The notes under the pieces: generated by a model
What the model was told of the DNA's origin: nothing
Databases searched by the model: none
The model's input: only the letters and a program-made list of their open reading frames with translations
Shown: positions 1-11,167 of the stretch, piece by piece
How positions within the stretch are numbered: the first letter of the stretch is position 1
Layout: every line of letters begins with the position of its first letter
Translations under genes and position numbers: made by a program
Origin: Moniliella sp. 'wahieum'
Taxonomy: Eukaryota; Basidiomycota; Moniliellomycetes; Moniliellales; Moniliellaceae
DNA length: 64,000 nucleotides
NCBI GenBank assembly: GCA_003971905.1
Contig: RSEE01000055.1
Location: forward strand, 124,001-188,000
Direction: 5' to 3'

Positions 1-20
1 GTCAATCCAGAAACGGTCGG

Positions 21-75
21 CGTCTCGTTGCCCGTCGCGTTGGGCGTCTCGTTGCCCGTCGCGTTGGGCGTCTCG
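21..75. repeat. 24-base tandem repeat, 2.3 copies
   Basis: Two perfect 24-base units (21-44 and 45-68), each beginning CGTCTCGTTGCC, are followed by a 7-base partial copy. The unit length is a multiple of three and the neighbourhood is GC-rich. It lies just beyond the inferred end of the ArfGAP gene, so it may be coding in a missed C-terminal frame or lie in the 3' flank. Confidence 0.75.
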
Positions 76-179
76 CGGTCCATCCCGCGGCCCGTCGGGC
101 TGCGCGTCGGCATCGCGCGCGTCGGGCGCAAGGGGCGAAAAGGGCGACAAGGCTGGCCCAGGCCCAGGCAAAGGAGGTC

Positions 180-3100
180 CTACCCCACCGCGGTACTCGA
201 TCCGCTTTCGGTTTCGGCGCGTTTGCGCACCGGTAACGATGCACCACGTACCTTGCCAGGCGTGGCGTCCAACGTAGGTGGAGACGTCACCCTTCGTCCC
301 CGGCCCACCGCAGTCGACTCCACCGACGCACCTGACACACCCAACGCACCCGATTCACCCGCCTGAGCCCCCGGTCCAGATCCAGATCCAGATCCAAGGG
401 TCCCCGTCAACTCGTTCGAACCGGGGTCAGTAGGTGCGGGGTGAACGTGCCTGAGGCTGGGCAAACCCACTGCCGTAGACCGAGAGCATATGGCCCGTCG
501 ATGTCCCCGTGGAGGGAGGAAGCCCGTCGGGTGCGTCGCCCCGGGCCACGGAAGCCATGGATTCGAGGGACGGCAAAGCGGGCGGCAAGGGGTCGTAAAA
601 GGGGTCATCGAGTGAAGTCCGATCCATCCGTTCGGCACGGTCGACACGGTCGGTCCCAGGAGGCGGCACGTCTTTTTCTCGCTCGAGGTGGTGCGGGTAG
701 AGATGGTGGAGGTGGTGGACGACAGCGTGGTGCGCGCGTTGGGCGGGGTTGGAACGTGATGGTTTGGTGGGCACGGGTGCGTCGGTGGGGGTTCCGTTTA
801 GGGTAGGCGCTGTGGGAGCGGTATGGGTGGATGACGCGACCCCCCCACCTGCGCCGCTTAATGGGGTCGTGAAGGTCGACGAAAAGGTTGCCATGGACGA
901 GGTGGAGGCGCTCATAGCTTGTGCCACCACATGGGTCGCATTAGGCGACGGCGCGTGGCGGACAAACCCGCTGGGCAAGGAGAATTCCCAATACGCATTG
1001 GCACGCGCATTGCCCCAAGCACGAGCGGCAGCAGCTTGTTGTTCGTTCCACGTATCAAAGTCAATGCTCTTGACTTTGCTCACGTGCACGCCCAAGGCAC
1101 GGTGGACAGAAGTACACTGGATACACAAAAAGATGCAACAGGGCTGCTCAAACAGCGACCAGGACGCCCAGCGTGGATCTGCCAACGGGAATCAGAACAT
1201 GCTAAGCAGAAGAAGAGGGGGGAGGAGGGCGTACTGGGTGCATGGCAGTCTGCACACAGGCGGTTCTCGGGCAACTGGGCCAAGGCCCGCACCTCGGCCA
1301 CCAGATTGACAGGGGGTGGGGTCGGATTCGAAGCAGCTATGGTGGATGATAAAGGCGAGGCCGAGGGTACTGGATTGGGACTGGAGGCGATTGGTTTCTT
1401 GCTCTTGGATACTACACCCGCAGGCACGGCATCACCAAAGGAGGTGGGGGAGTAGGCGGCAGCGTACGATCCCTGGCCATTCGAATCAGACATGGCTGAG
1501 GGGATGCTCACCGTCGATCCCGCCGTTGCAGTGGTAGGAGGGGGGAGGTCGGAGCTATGCATCATGTTACTGGCGGAACTGAGGGCGGGGAGGAACGGTC
1601 GCTGGCCAAAGAGGAGTCAGGCTGAAGCGACTTACCCCCCGGAGTAACCGACCTGCCTACCTCGGCAGCGGAGGTGGATGCTTCCTGCAAGCTGGCATTT
1701 CCGGGGGCGAGGGCGCCACCAGTCGAATCGACAAAAGCGGGTGTACTTCCCTGGTCGGGTACGATTGTCTGGTGCGAAGACATGTTGAGCAGCGCATCAG
1801 CAACGCCCTCTCGGATCGCTTGCACCCACTCTGCTAGATCAGCTGGATCGCGGGCGGTGACAAACCGACGGTCATTGAGAGAGACTAGCTCAAACACATT
1901 GTCACGAACACGAGGACCGCTGCCACTGTTGCCACCCCGCAAGAAGGGGAAGCGCTTGGATGATGCGCTCTTGTTCCCTCCTGAACTGGTCACACCGCCA
2001 GTAGGGGGGATGCTCATGCTCCGCCCTGAAAGGGGGGCGGTGCCGTTGACCGTGTCAGTTGTAGACGGATTGGACTGAATAGGATCCAAGGGGATTGGAT
2101 TGAAGGCCAACTCGGAAGCAGATGATGGGGAGTGACGCGGGTCTCCGGGTGCACTCGAGCCCAGTCGCATCAAGGTCGAAGTCAAGCTGTGCTGGGACCC
2201 GGCAGCACCGGCTGGGATACTTGGGATCCGAACTGTAGTCATGATGAGTGGCAATTCATGGACTGTGATTGTCGTCGCGGCATCCAAAGCGTGCTCTTTC
2301 CCACTCGACTTGGACCCTTGTGCATTGGGTTCGGGTACCGCGTTCTTCCGCTCCTCAGCCGATGGGGGGTAATCCAAGCCGGCATAGATAAAACCGATTC
2401 TGGACCCACCTCCATCCAGCACGGTCGCCAGGCCGATGCCTTGGACAGCTCGCTGGGCCAGTCCTTGTTGCCACGAAGCGTCATCCTGCCATTTCCCACT
2501 GGCATATTCATCTTGCGGGAGACCTGCAGAACGCCATTCTTGGACACAGTTGGCAGGGACAAGCCTCGCCCAAACGCCTGAATTGTTCCGGATCCGGAGG
2601 GAGGAGCTTCCGGCAAGACATGTTGGGACGGTCGTGGGGTTATCGAGGAGGCTTGGGAAAGCTGGGTCATGACGGGTCTGGTTGAACCCGTTGCGGAGCG
2701 CAGGTGAGTAGGGCAAACGGTGGATCCAGACGCTGAAGTCCCGATTCTGTCTGTTGACTCGGACATGCGGGGGGTACAATCGTCAGAGGTGGATGCCGGA
2801 GGCACCCTAGGACCTGAGGGCGGAGCGAAATTTGGGGCCGGTATGTGCGACACGACCCATTGCCTGACGTCGTTGAGGGGTGTTGGGAATAGCGGATGGG
2901 CGAAGAATTCTGAGTTGTTGGTAGAGGGGTATGTGACTCTCGGTCGCTGACAGTTAGGGTGTCGGTGCGATGCCGAGGCGAGTTGCCAAAGCCCCAGCGG
3001 GCAATCCCAGCTGGAGGGCGCAAGTCCAACGAAGCCCGAGGGAAACGGGAAGTGGCAGAGCCTGCCGTGCCGTACTCGGAGTTAGCATGCGAAGAGTAAG

Positions 3101-3891
3101 AAGGCCTTCGGGACGAACGGGGCGCATTGGAATAAAGAGGCACGGAGGGGCGCGGAACATCGGATGAGCGGCGCAGAGAAAAGTGTCTACCTGCCGCACC
3201 CAGTCCTAGACCGAGGTGAACGGGGCGTGCTTGGTCGTTGGTATGGTGGGAGGGGTGGGCCACAGGGATGGTTACGGCTGTCCGTGGTGATTCGGGCACG
3301 TCCCGTGCACTCAGGGCAGCAGAATCGTGGGCGTGAGATGCATCGGGCACGTCTCAGCGGCGGAGGCGGGGGGCGGATGGGGTGTGGGGGGCACTTGGCT
3401 GTGGCGCGGCGGCGAGGCGAGAAGAGGGAGGCGAAGCGGGAGGGACGGCGAGAGAGGGAGGGGGGTCTGTGGTTGAGGAGCCTGGCCCACGGGGGACAAT
3501 GCAGGGGGTGCGTGCTGGGTGGGCAGCGGTGGCTGGGTCTGCGGGGGAGGGGCCGATGCGTGTTTGCTCTTTTGGGGGTGAAGAGCTTGGGCAGGGACTT
3601 GGCGGGTTTGGTGCGCGGCCGCGCCTGGGCCGACGCGGAGTCCGGGACGGCCGAGACGGGCGGGAGAGAGGGAGGAGAAGCGGGGGTGCTTTTTGGTACG
3701 ACCGCTGGGGACGTTTCCGACGCGGGCTCAGGGGGCGTGCCGGTGGCCGTGGCTGGGGCGGCGGGGGAGCGGGGGCGCAGCGCTGGGGAAGGGAGGCGGT
3801 GGATGTGCGCACCAGGGCTGGGAGGGGGAGGGGGGCCAGGGCCAGGGCCAGGGCGGAATGCAGGTGGGGGCATGGGCATGGGCGTGGGCAT
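180..3891 (-). CDS. PH-ArfGAP domain protein (Arf GTPase-activating protein)
   Basis: Predicted GTPase-activating protein for Arf-family GTPases of vesicle traffic. The N-terminal third is Pro/Ser-rich. The middle (about 1560-2780) ends in a PH-type helix (FELVSLNDRRFVTARDP, then LAEWVQAI). Further on, an ArfGAP zinc finger reads CADC ... CIQC, followed by the family arginine motif in TSVHRALGVHVSKVKSIDFDTW-like context. An intron at 1179-1234 (56 bases, GTACGC...GGCAG) splits the finger right after CADCHAP; splicing restores NPRWASW. The spacing between the two zinc pairs is 21 residues rather than the usual 16. PH followed by ArfGAP is the order in AGAP/ACAP-type proteins; no BAR domain was recognised. 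The frame hops several times through single-base deletions. The start is uncertain: candidates are ATG at 3891, with a proline-rich leader, or at 3350. The stop at 180 is the best guess. Confidence 0.75.
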
Positions 3892-5332
3892 GAGGAGGAG
3901 GAGGAGGCGGCGGGCGGCGGAGGCGGCGGAGGCGGCGGAGAGGCGGCCAGACCGAAGCGAAGCACGGCGGGTGGCCGCAGCCAGGCGCAGTATGTATGCG
4001 CACGCGTGGCGCACAGCGCAGCTGCGCTGCCAGCCTGCGACGCCTGCAGCCTGCACGCCTGCAGCCTGCCGCGCCTAGCCTCGCGTGTGGCGACAGTGGC
4101 CGCGTGCCCCCCCACGACGCCTGCGCCTATCACGCGCCGCCAGTGCCCCCGTGCGCCTCCCAGCGCCCCACTGGCGCCACGCCCGTCCATGCCTCGGACC
4201 AGCGCGCCAGGGTGCGTGATATATGATACGCCGCAGTGGCTGGGCCGCCTCTCCTCTCGTCGGCCTCCCATGGCAGCCAACCCCCTCGCAGCGCCTCCGC
4301 CTCGCCGTTGCATCGCCCAGCCGTCGCTTGCGTCTGCGTAGCGCTTCCCAGCCCTCGCTCCTCCGCCCCCCACCAGCCCCTCCTTTCTACCGCGGCCACC
4401 GCCCGATCCCAGCCGAGCCTCAGCGCGGTGCAGACACCCCGCAACCCCCCACGCCCTCTCCTCTCCGCTCCCGTCGGCGGATGCGTCCGTGCGCTGGTCG
4501 CAACTCCAACATCCATCCATCTATCAGCTGGCTTGTGTGTCCTCGTACCCTATCGTATAGCATACCATCCCCCCATACCCCCCCCCCCATACCCCCCCCA
4601 TACCCCACAGATGCATGCAAGAGATATGGCCTCTTTCCTCCGTGGAGCTTCTGCTCCACATCCCAGCGGCCATTGCCGCCTGCGCCCCTGTGTGGGTCAA
4701 TGTACTCCATCGGTGTCGGTGGCGGTGTTTGGAATCCCGAACAGTGCTGAGTACAGGTTGTGGTTGGCCTGGGGAGGCTTGTTTTTCTGAATGGCCGCCA
4801 TACCAGCTCGGCCAATGGCTTCCCCGCATGGGCGCCCATCCCTGCTGGCGCCTTTCAAATCCCGTCCAATGGGGGCAGGCGGCCCCCAGGCACATCATCG
4901 ACATGCATCATCCATCGCCAGATCAGCAATCATTCATCACATTCATCACATGTCACAGACTATACATATCACCGCCATCTGTCCCGTCTGTCACGCCAGT
5001 CACACGTCACACGCTACCAACGTACCCCATATCGCCGTCAACGCGTCAACGCCACACCCCCGTCGTCTGGCTCTTGGCCTCGTGCGTCATCGCGGCTGGG
5101 AGGAATTACATCCATTACATACCCCCTGTTGCATGGTACATGGTACCCGTTAACCCCCCCCCCACATGGATCTTTCCTCCGCTTCATTCTGGACTGCCCC
5201 ATGGGGGTAAGCGCGCGAGTCATCAGTACTCACAACACACACTAATTAAATACTCTCACCCGTACTCAGTATTCACCGTACTCACGACTCAGTTGAGTAC
5301 TTACATGCGCGACTCACAAGGCTCAAGCGCTC

Positions 5333-5353
5333 AAGCTTCAAGCTTCAAGCTTC
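5333..5353. repeat. Palindromic heptamer array, (AAGCTTC)3
   Basis: Three perfect 7-base units, each the palindrome AAGCTT plus a C spacer. The next heptamer, AAGCGTC, keeps the phase. Member of the window-wide palindrome-plus-one family. Confidence 0.95.
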
Positions 5354-5919
5354 AAGCGTCACGGCGACATGTCACAATTGATGATTTTTGCACTTACGGA
5401 TTGACGTAACTGTGGAGAAGATAATGCCCGATATGCCCCTACTCTCCCATACTAGTGTGAAAGAGTGACTAGTGGCGAGAAAGATAGGGATTAACGCTTA
5501 GCCGCTTAACGATGATCGATTAAGCATCAATTCCAAAGAAAAGTAAGGTGGGGAGAAGTAAAACCCTAGGACAGGTGACCCAGTCTCACTAGTCACTTTC
5601 ATTGTGTTGGTCGCAGAAATGTCACAGGCTAGGACGCGCCTACAAGATGTCATGGGGCAGACCCAGAGCCGATTATCGTTCCAATCAGTTATTGGGCTCT
5701 GTTATAGATTTAGATGGAATGTTGGGTATGATGTGGGTGTAGTGGATCCCTCTGTGGCGATACCCACGATGCGTATAGACGAGCACTCAACGTTCAACCA
5801 AGTCCATCATAAGGGCGGGGGTACCACATATATGTCGCGGACCACCGTTGGCCAGAAGGAAACCCAGCCTATATGGACACAGGCCGAGCGGCCCAATCGA
5901 CCAGAGTGACTGTTACGCG

Positions 5920-6013
5920 GTGCGCCGGTTATCTCCGGACGCTGAGCCCCGCACGTCGTAGCCATCCCATCCAAACACGCGTCAGTCCCGTTAGACTAGC
6001 GAGAGAGAACCAG
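5920..6013 (+). repeat. Dispersed repeat, copy A
   Basis: About 95 bases match the reverse complement of 58544-58640 at an eyeballed 80% identity. The shared cores include TATCTCCGGACGCTGAGCC and TTAGACTAGCGAGAGAG. Both copies read a peptide GYLRTLSPA...VRLARE in one frame, but no longer open frame is conserved, so this may be a transposon end or an unknown noncoding element rather than a gene. Confidence 0.7.
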
Positions 6014-6286
6014 AAAAGGAGCCTTATCGAAAGCACCCTTAAACTACCCGGGTGGGTCCCACCCCGGGACGCCTCCCATGACAGTGACCGGCAGGTATCA
6101 CGCGTGCATACTTGTGGCGCAACGAAAGCAGCTGTGGCATCCCGACCATATCCTGCATTCACCGGCCACAACCGCGAGGCTCAACGCCGCATAACAGGCG
6201 AGACTACGGTTTCCCTTGGGGTTGGAGGCAGTTGAGAAGTGGACGAAGGCACGTGGGGGGAAGAAGCGGACGAAAATGCCCAAGTA

Positions 6287-8003
6287 TCAGAGAGGGGGCG
6301 TTGCATCGTGCTTGGCCTTCTCGCCATTCTGGCCATTCTGGTCATCCTGGTCATCCTGGTCATTGGGCAACGGTAGGGAACCAGGTCGCTCCGGCGTCAG
6401 GTGAGTGTCCTCGCGTTCGTTGGCGGGCCTAGGGAGCCCCTGGGCCTTGTTCCCGTCGCACCCAGCGACGTGACCGGGGAGACGATCGTGTCGGATCCGC
6501 TCTGCTGCGCTCACCAGAGCGCGGCGCAGGTGGTCAAGGTGCGAGCGGGAGTTAAGGTCCTGGCGCATGCCCGGCGGGACGGACCAAGAGTGACCCATGC
6601 GCACCGCGTCGCGCAAATGAGCAGTGCCGGACGAGGCGGTGAAAATTTCCCCCCGGGTGCAGCGATGGAGGCGGGACCAGATCCCGAGGTCCGAAGGCAC
6701 CACCGTGCCCGGTTCCGAGCGGCACAGTACCGTCGCCAACACTTGGGTCCAGATCAACGCAGTGGAAGCAACGTCGTATCCGCCTCCTCCTAGGACGAGC
6801 ACAGGTTTGCCACGCTGCACCAGCGTCTTAGTGCACCACTCGTAACTCTCGGAACCAAAGTTGAAGATTCCATGCGGGTCCGCCGCGTTCCCATCCGCAC
6901 CGAGTTGCAACACGTAGGCATCGGCGTCAAACGCCGTCAGGACCTGCTCCACCCCTTCCCAGACATGGCAGAGGGTAGGATCCGACGCGCCGAGGTCCAG
7001 CGGGACACGCAGCGCGTAGGGGCTGGTGCCGTCCTGGGTGGGGACAGCACCGACCACATACGGGGCCGGCGGGAAAAATCCCGGAGCAGCATGGTGGATG
7101 CTCAAGGTCAATACGGACGGATTGGAGAGGAACGCTTCTTCCTAGCGAGCAGGGTCAGCACACTTGCTGCGCATCCAGCTGGGGGCAAGGCGGCAAGAAG
7201 GGAGGGATACGCACCACGCCATCACCCCAGTGTAAGCCATGTCGATATACGCGATGCGATCCAGCCTGTGGGACCGGCTGGGCGGTGCGAACGGGCCTGC
7301 GCAGCGCCTGGATCGCCAGCACCACGTCGTTCAGGTAACAGTACCCATCAGCCGCGGCCTTGTGGGCATGGTGCCGACCTCCGTCAAAGGCAAGTGCCAC
7401 GTCTGCCTTGGCGGAACGCAGGATCTCGGCAGCCGCAACGCTCGCACCTGCAATAGCCAGCGCATGGGACGCCAGTGGTTCCGCTGGCCCCGCTGGGGAG
7501 CAAGGCGCAGCATCGGTTGTGGTACGCAGTGTCTTGCGCTTCTTCCGCGCTGGTGGAGCGGGAGGTGCACATAGGGAGCGCATATAGTCTGCGTCGTGGT
7601 ACAGACACGCGGCGGTGGGGGAGATTGGGGTGGGGAAATAGACCTTTGCCCGGTACGGTATGGCAGGGGAGGCGTGGCGCTCTTGCTGTGCCGCTTGCTC
7701 CTCACTTAGCTCCTCATCCCCACACTCGTACTGACGGTCGCTGTCGTTACCATCTTCATCTTCGTACCGGTTGACCATTTCGCGGAAGAGGCGCGCATCG
7801 TCGCCGGGGGGGCAGGCAAGCAGGTCGCGGTGCCAAGCAAGTGAGTGCACCAGTTCCGACCGGCCGAGGGAGGAGCGATCGCGGTGGACAGCCAGTTGGT
7901 CGCTCAGGCGGGCAAGCAGAGCGCTGGCCACATAGGCGACCCGTGGGGGCTGCGGGGATGGAATGGATGGGGCGCTGGCTCGGCCGGGGCGCTGGGCGGA
8001 CAC
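6287..8003 (-). CDS. Histone deacetylase, class I, HDAC8/Hos1-like
   Basis: Zinc-dependent lysine deacetylase, presumably nuclear. The start at 8003 is followed by a Pro-rich leader and PPRVAYVASALLARLSDQL, the usual beginning of the fold. GGRHHAHKAAADGYCYLND carries the paired active-site histidines. The zinc-site segment reads LHWGDGV where the family has HHGDGV; the histidine ligand is present but its neighbour is Trp (codon at 7227-7229). APGFFPPAP resembles the HDAC8-type SPGFFPGTG loop. LQLGADGNAADP keeps the third zinc ligand Asp, though the usual Cys of QCGAD is Leu. LVLGGGGYDVASTALIWT is the conserved glycine-rich loop with Tyr. The tail shows FTASSGTAHL and a final helical segment. 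A frame break lies near 7130-7240. The chain would be about 560 residues. HDAC assignment is firm; the subclass is less so. Confidence 0.88.
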
Positions 8004-8941
8004 ATTGGGGAGGGGAAGCGAGAGAAGAGGCGTGGGTCGTCACGGGCACGGGACGCGTCGTGGGTTCCCGCCCGCACACCGCTTCCGTCGACGCGCCTGC
8101 CCTTAGACGAAAGAAATATTGCAATTTCAATCACCCTCTCCGCGCACATCCCCATTCGCCTCCTCTCTCAGCACCATCCTCCACCTCCTGGATTGTCACC
8201 TCCTGTCCCCCAGATTGCGGGCGCGTTTGTAGGCACTGGAATAAACTCGCTACGTGTTTGGTTTGATGAGCAAGGAGAGCGCGAGGCGAAAGTCTGCTTA
8301 AAGGCCTGTAAGGGGACGAATCGATTCTCCTTCTCGTAACTATACCACCCGGACGTAATACCCGCTGGGGTGTGCTGGCTTGTTGCAGTCCGATGGGACG
8401 CAGCAAGCGAACCCTGTTTCTGGGCAGTTCTAGGTCCTCTCCTCCAGCTTGGCCCAGAACGAACAAGTTGGACCCGCCCCCCTGATCATCTCCTATCTCT
8501 TCCCACTCCTCCGTTCTCGCTTGCGATCCGAATTTCCGTCCGATGGGATGGGATTATGGGATGGGATAAAATACTATACAGGGCGAAACACTTCTCTGTG
8601 TTCTGTCCTCCTTATCACGCAAACGACATGGATCGAGATTAGCCACATTCATGGAGGGTAACAAAACGTAGGTATGCTATCGACGGAGTTCAACGTTTGA
8701 GTAGTTAGTAGTAGCAGGGACATCAGTAGGGTATGGTCGCCAGTTAGGGTCGAGGAGAGTGGGAAGGACGTTTTGGTAAACGGTACTGGGGTCGGTCCCA
8801 ACAGGGTATCGGTACAGGAGCAGGGAGAACTCTTACAGGGGGCCAAGAAAAACGTCGGGCGAGAAAAAAAAAACGTCTTCGCCATAATAAAGAGAAAAAA
8901 ACATCGTGGCCATAAAGGTCAAGGAGACGGTCGGCCACAAT
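8004..8941. other. Intergenic region
   Basis: No gene seen. It contains the presumed promoter of the deacetylase gene at its left end. Around 8680-8940 it is A-rich on the + strand with purine runs, consistent with the 3' flank of the gene to the right. Short open frames here have no recognisable protein character. Confidence 0.5.
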
Positions 8942-11167
8942 TCATGACAGGGGGAAAAGGGGATTCAAAGACCCGTCGCTCGCCTCAGAAGCGAGGTGAG
9001 AAAGCGAGCTCAATCCGAACGAGATGGGCTCACCTTCAGGAGGGCCAGAGGTTCTCGGGCGTGGGCGGAAGAATCCAATCGGCCACGCCAGTGTCGTCGG
9101 CGAGGGGCCCATTGCGAGCGGCGCGTCGAGCGTAGGCTTCATACCATCCCCTTGGCGGATCAGACAGTGACGAGCTCGTGTCCCCCGACCGGTTGGAGTG
9201 GCCAGGGCTGTTGGGGCAACAGCAATAATAGCGTCAACGGAGGCCTCGGAGGTAGCGGAAACACTAGGCGAAGCGAAAGCAGACGTGGATGGCGACGTGT
9301 CCACGAAAGTAACATCTGTCACAGCAGGCACCGCTTGCTTGGGCCGTGGCAGGTGCCGGTGTGGGTGCGGGGTGGCCGGCGGGTGGGCGCGCGCGACCGC
9401 GAGGGCCGGGAGGTGTAGTTCAGCACAGGCGAGGAAGACGAAGGTGTATTTCCCTTGTTCATCGTCCGCCTTGCCCTGCCAGGGGCACGCCCATTTTGGG
9501 CGCCGGATCCGGGCACGCCCCTCGCCGTGCGCCACCAGGATGACGACGTGTGGAGGGTGGGGGGGCTCGCGTCAACGTCCGAATCCGCGTCAGCGTCCGA
9601 ATCCGCGTCGCGTGTCGAAGATTTGGCGAGGTGGCGCAATAATTTGCCCGCGGCCCGGTTAGCCTGGAAACAAGAGAGGAAGATAGACGGTCAGAATGTC
9701 GTTTTCTTAGGAAGGGAAGTGAAGGGAAGGCTTCCGGGCCAACGGTCAACATACAGTTGGGAACCAAGTAAAGTGCATCCGCTGCAGTAGCTCCTTGGCC
9801 TAGACCGCGTTGCACGTCTTTAGGCAGACCAGCCAGCACGACGAGGGCCAGTGTCAGGGCAAATTTCGGAAGACGCTGCCATGCGAGGAACCGTTCGTCG
9901 GGACATGTGTGTGCGTGCACTGGACGAGGCGGAGATGCCACTGTGGGTATGGCGCAGTCCGGTCGGGGTCTCGAGCCACTTGTTCGGTACGATCAACAGC
10001 AAAAAGGGACAGGCGGGGGTTCACACAGGTGAACGTTTGCTGCGGCGGGCACAACAGGAGTCGATGGATCTCGAAGCCCGGTTCCAATTTGTATGAATTG
10101 GAGGAGAGCTGGGAGGGCTGGAGACACCACAGTTTGCCGGGATGGTGGGTGTAGAGCGTCGAGGCAACGCAGGCCAAGGCCGCTTCGTAGCTGTCAAACC
10201 ACCGATCCGGGGCCACGCAAACTGTGGTGGGGGGGGCATGGGATCGGTGCCGCGCGTGGGCGCGGCGTTGGGAACCGGGATGCGGCTCGTCGCGGCGTCG
10301 GTGCGCCGTTTCTTGGCGGCGTCTCTGCGCCGTTTGTTGGCGGCGTCTTGCGCCGTTTGTTGGCGGCGTCTCTGCGCCGTTTGTTGGCGGCGTCTCTGCG
10401 CTGTTTCTTGGCTTTGTTGACCACTTCCGCCGCACTTCTCGATGCGGTCTGGCCACAGGAGCGACGGGGGCGCGGGAAGAGGAGAAGGAGAAGGTCAGCG
10501 GGCCGGGCGCGCATGGACATGTAACAAATACGCACCGTCCAGGTCACAGGGTGCTGCCGGAGGAGGATCGACCGGTCATGCGCTGCAACGCGTCATCATC
10601 GAGCCGTGACAGCGCGGCCAACATCTCCTCGCGCCAGCCCAGGGGCGTGCCGCGGGCCTGGACGGGAACGCGGGGACAGGTGCGGGCGTGGTTGGTGTGT
10701 TCGCGGATGGTCCAGGAGGGCAGCGCGGGCGCGGACGGAGGGGCGGTAGCGGGGACGTGCGGGAGGACGAGGATGAGGAAGGGGCAGTCGTAGGAGCGGC
10801 AGGTAAATGCGGTCTGGATGGGACCGATGTCGGACGGAGCTCCTTCGTTGTTGGCACGGATGGTGGACCACAAAGACGCGCTCGGGACGTGGAGCAATGA
10901 CAACTTCAACTCCTCAATCCCGGCTAGATGCGCGGGCGACAAGCGGAGACCCGCAATCTTGTCGGCGACAAACTGCTGCTGCACCACCCGGGCCACCGCC
11001 ATCTCCCGCGTCGGGTACACCGTCCCATCCGACGTCCACGCCAACTCCGTTTCCGTTGCGGATTCCGTTGGCGTGGAAGTGGCCGTAGTGGCCGTTTCCG
11101 TCTCCCTCGCCTTCACCTTCGCCTTCGCCCTCGCTCTCGCCTTCGCCCTCGCTCGCGTCGTTGCCAT
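8942..11167 (-). CDS. Unrecognised protein with zinc-ligand-like motif and KRRRDAAN repeats
   Basis: I do not recognise this gene. From the likely ATG at 11167 the chain starts with a basic stretch of alternating Ala/Arg/Lys, then an acidic Thr/Glu segment, a region with TREMAVARVVQQQFVADKI, and a patch FTCRSYDCPFLILVLP ... SWTIREHTNH whose Cys-x4-Cys and His-x3-His spacing recalls FAR1/GCM-type DNA-binding zinc folds. A possible intron (GTGCGTATTT ... GGCCAG, about 10445-10530) follows. Then come five copies of an eight-residue KRRRDAAN-like repeat, a segment RWFDSYEAALACVASTL and a hydrophobic stretch FALTLALVVLAGLPKDVQ. A second likely intron (GTATGTTGAC ... TTTCCAG, about 9662-9755) precedes an Asp/Ser-rich tail. 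Nuclear DNA-binding is only inference. The boundary at the C-terminus is uncertain and the frame hops. Confidence 0.5.
10295..10412 (-). repeat. 24-base coding tandem repeat, five units
   Basis: Units at 10295, 10319, 10343, 10366 and 10390. Four are 24 (last 23) bases; the third is 23 bases because one C is missing from CTCTG. Read on the minus strand the unit encodes KRRRDAAN, a highly basic octapeptide. The 23-base unit throws the downstream frame out, which is either real or a sequence error. Confidence 0.85.

Larger units (their letters stand above)
3892..6286. other. Intergenic region with low-complexity and repeat tracts
   Basis: No convincing gene is visible in this 2.4 kb. It holds a C-rich CCCCATA-like tract near 4567-4610, scattered TCATC/CATCA short repeats near 4900-5000, an AAGCTTC heptamer array at 5333-5353 and one copy of a dispersed repeat at 5920-6013. 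The GC-rich part (3900-4450) has long open frames on both strands, which GC bias explains. It probably contains the promoter of the ArfGAP gene and the 3' flank of the deacetylase gene. Confidence 0.6.

Noticed and set aside
3164-4520. Several 300-390 codon frames on both strands in the GC-rich stretch
   Set aside because: Overlapping frames on both strands with Arg/Gly/Pro-rich output are expected from high GC. Only the minus-strand Pro-rich frame is considered, as a possible ArfGAP N-terminus.
5600-6240. Ribosomal RNA or snRNA gene around the dispersed repeat
   Set aside because: I compared it mentally with 18S, 25S, 5S, U1, U2, U4, U5 and U6 landmarks and found none.
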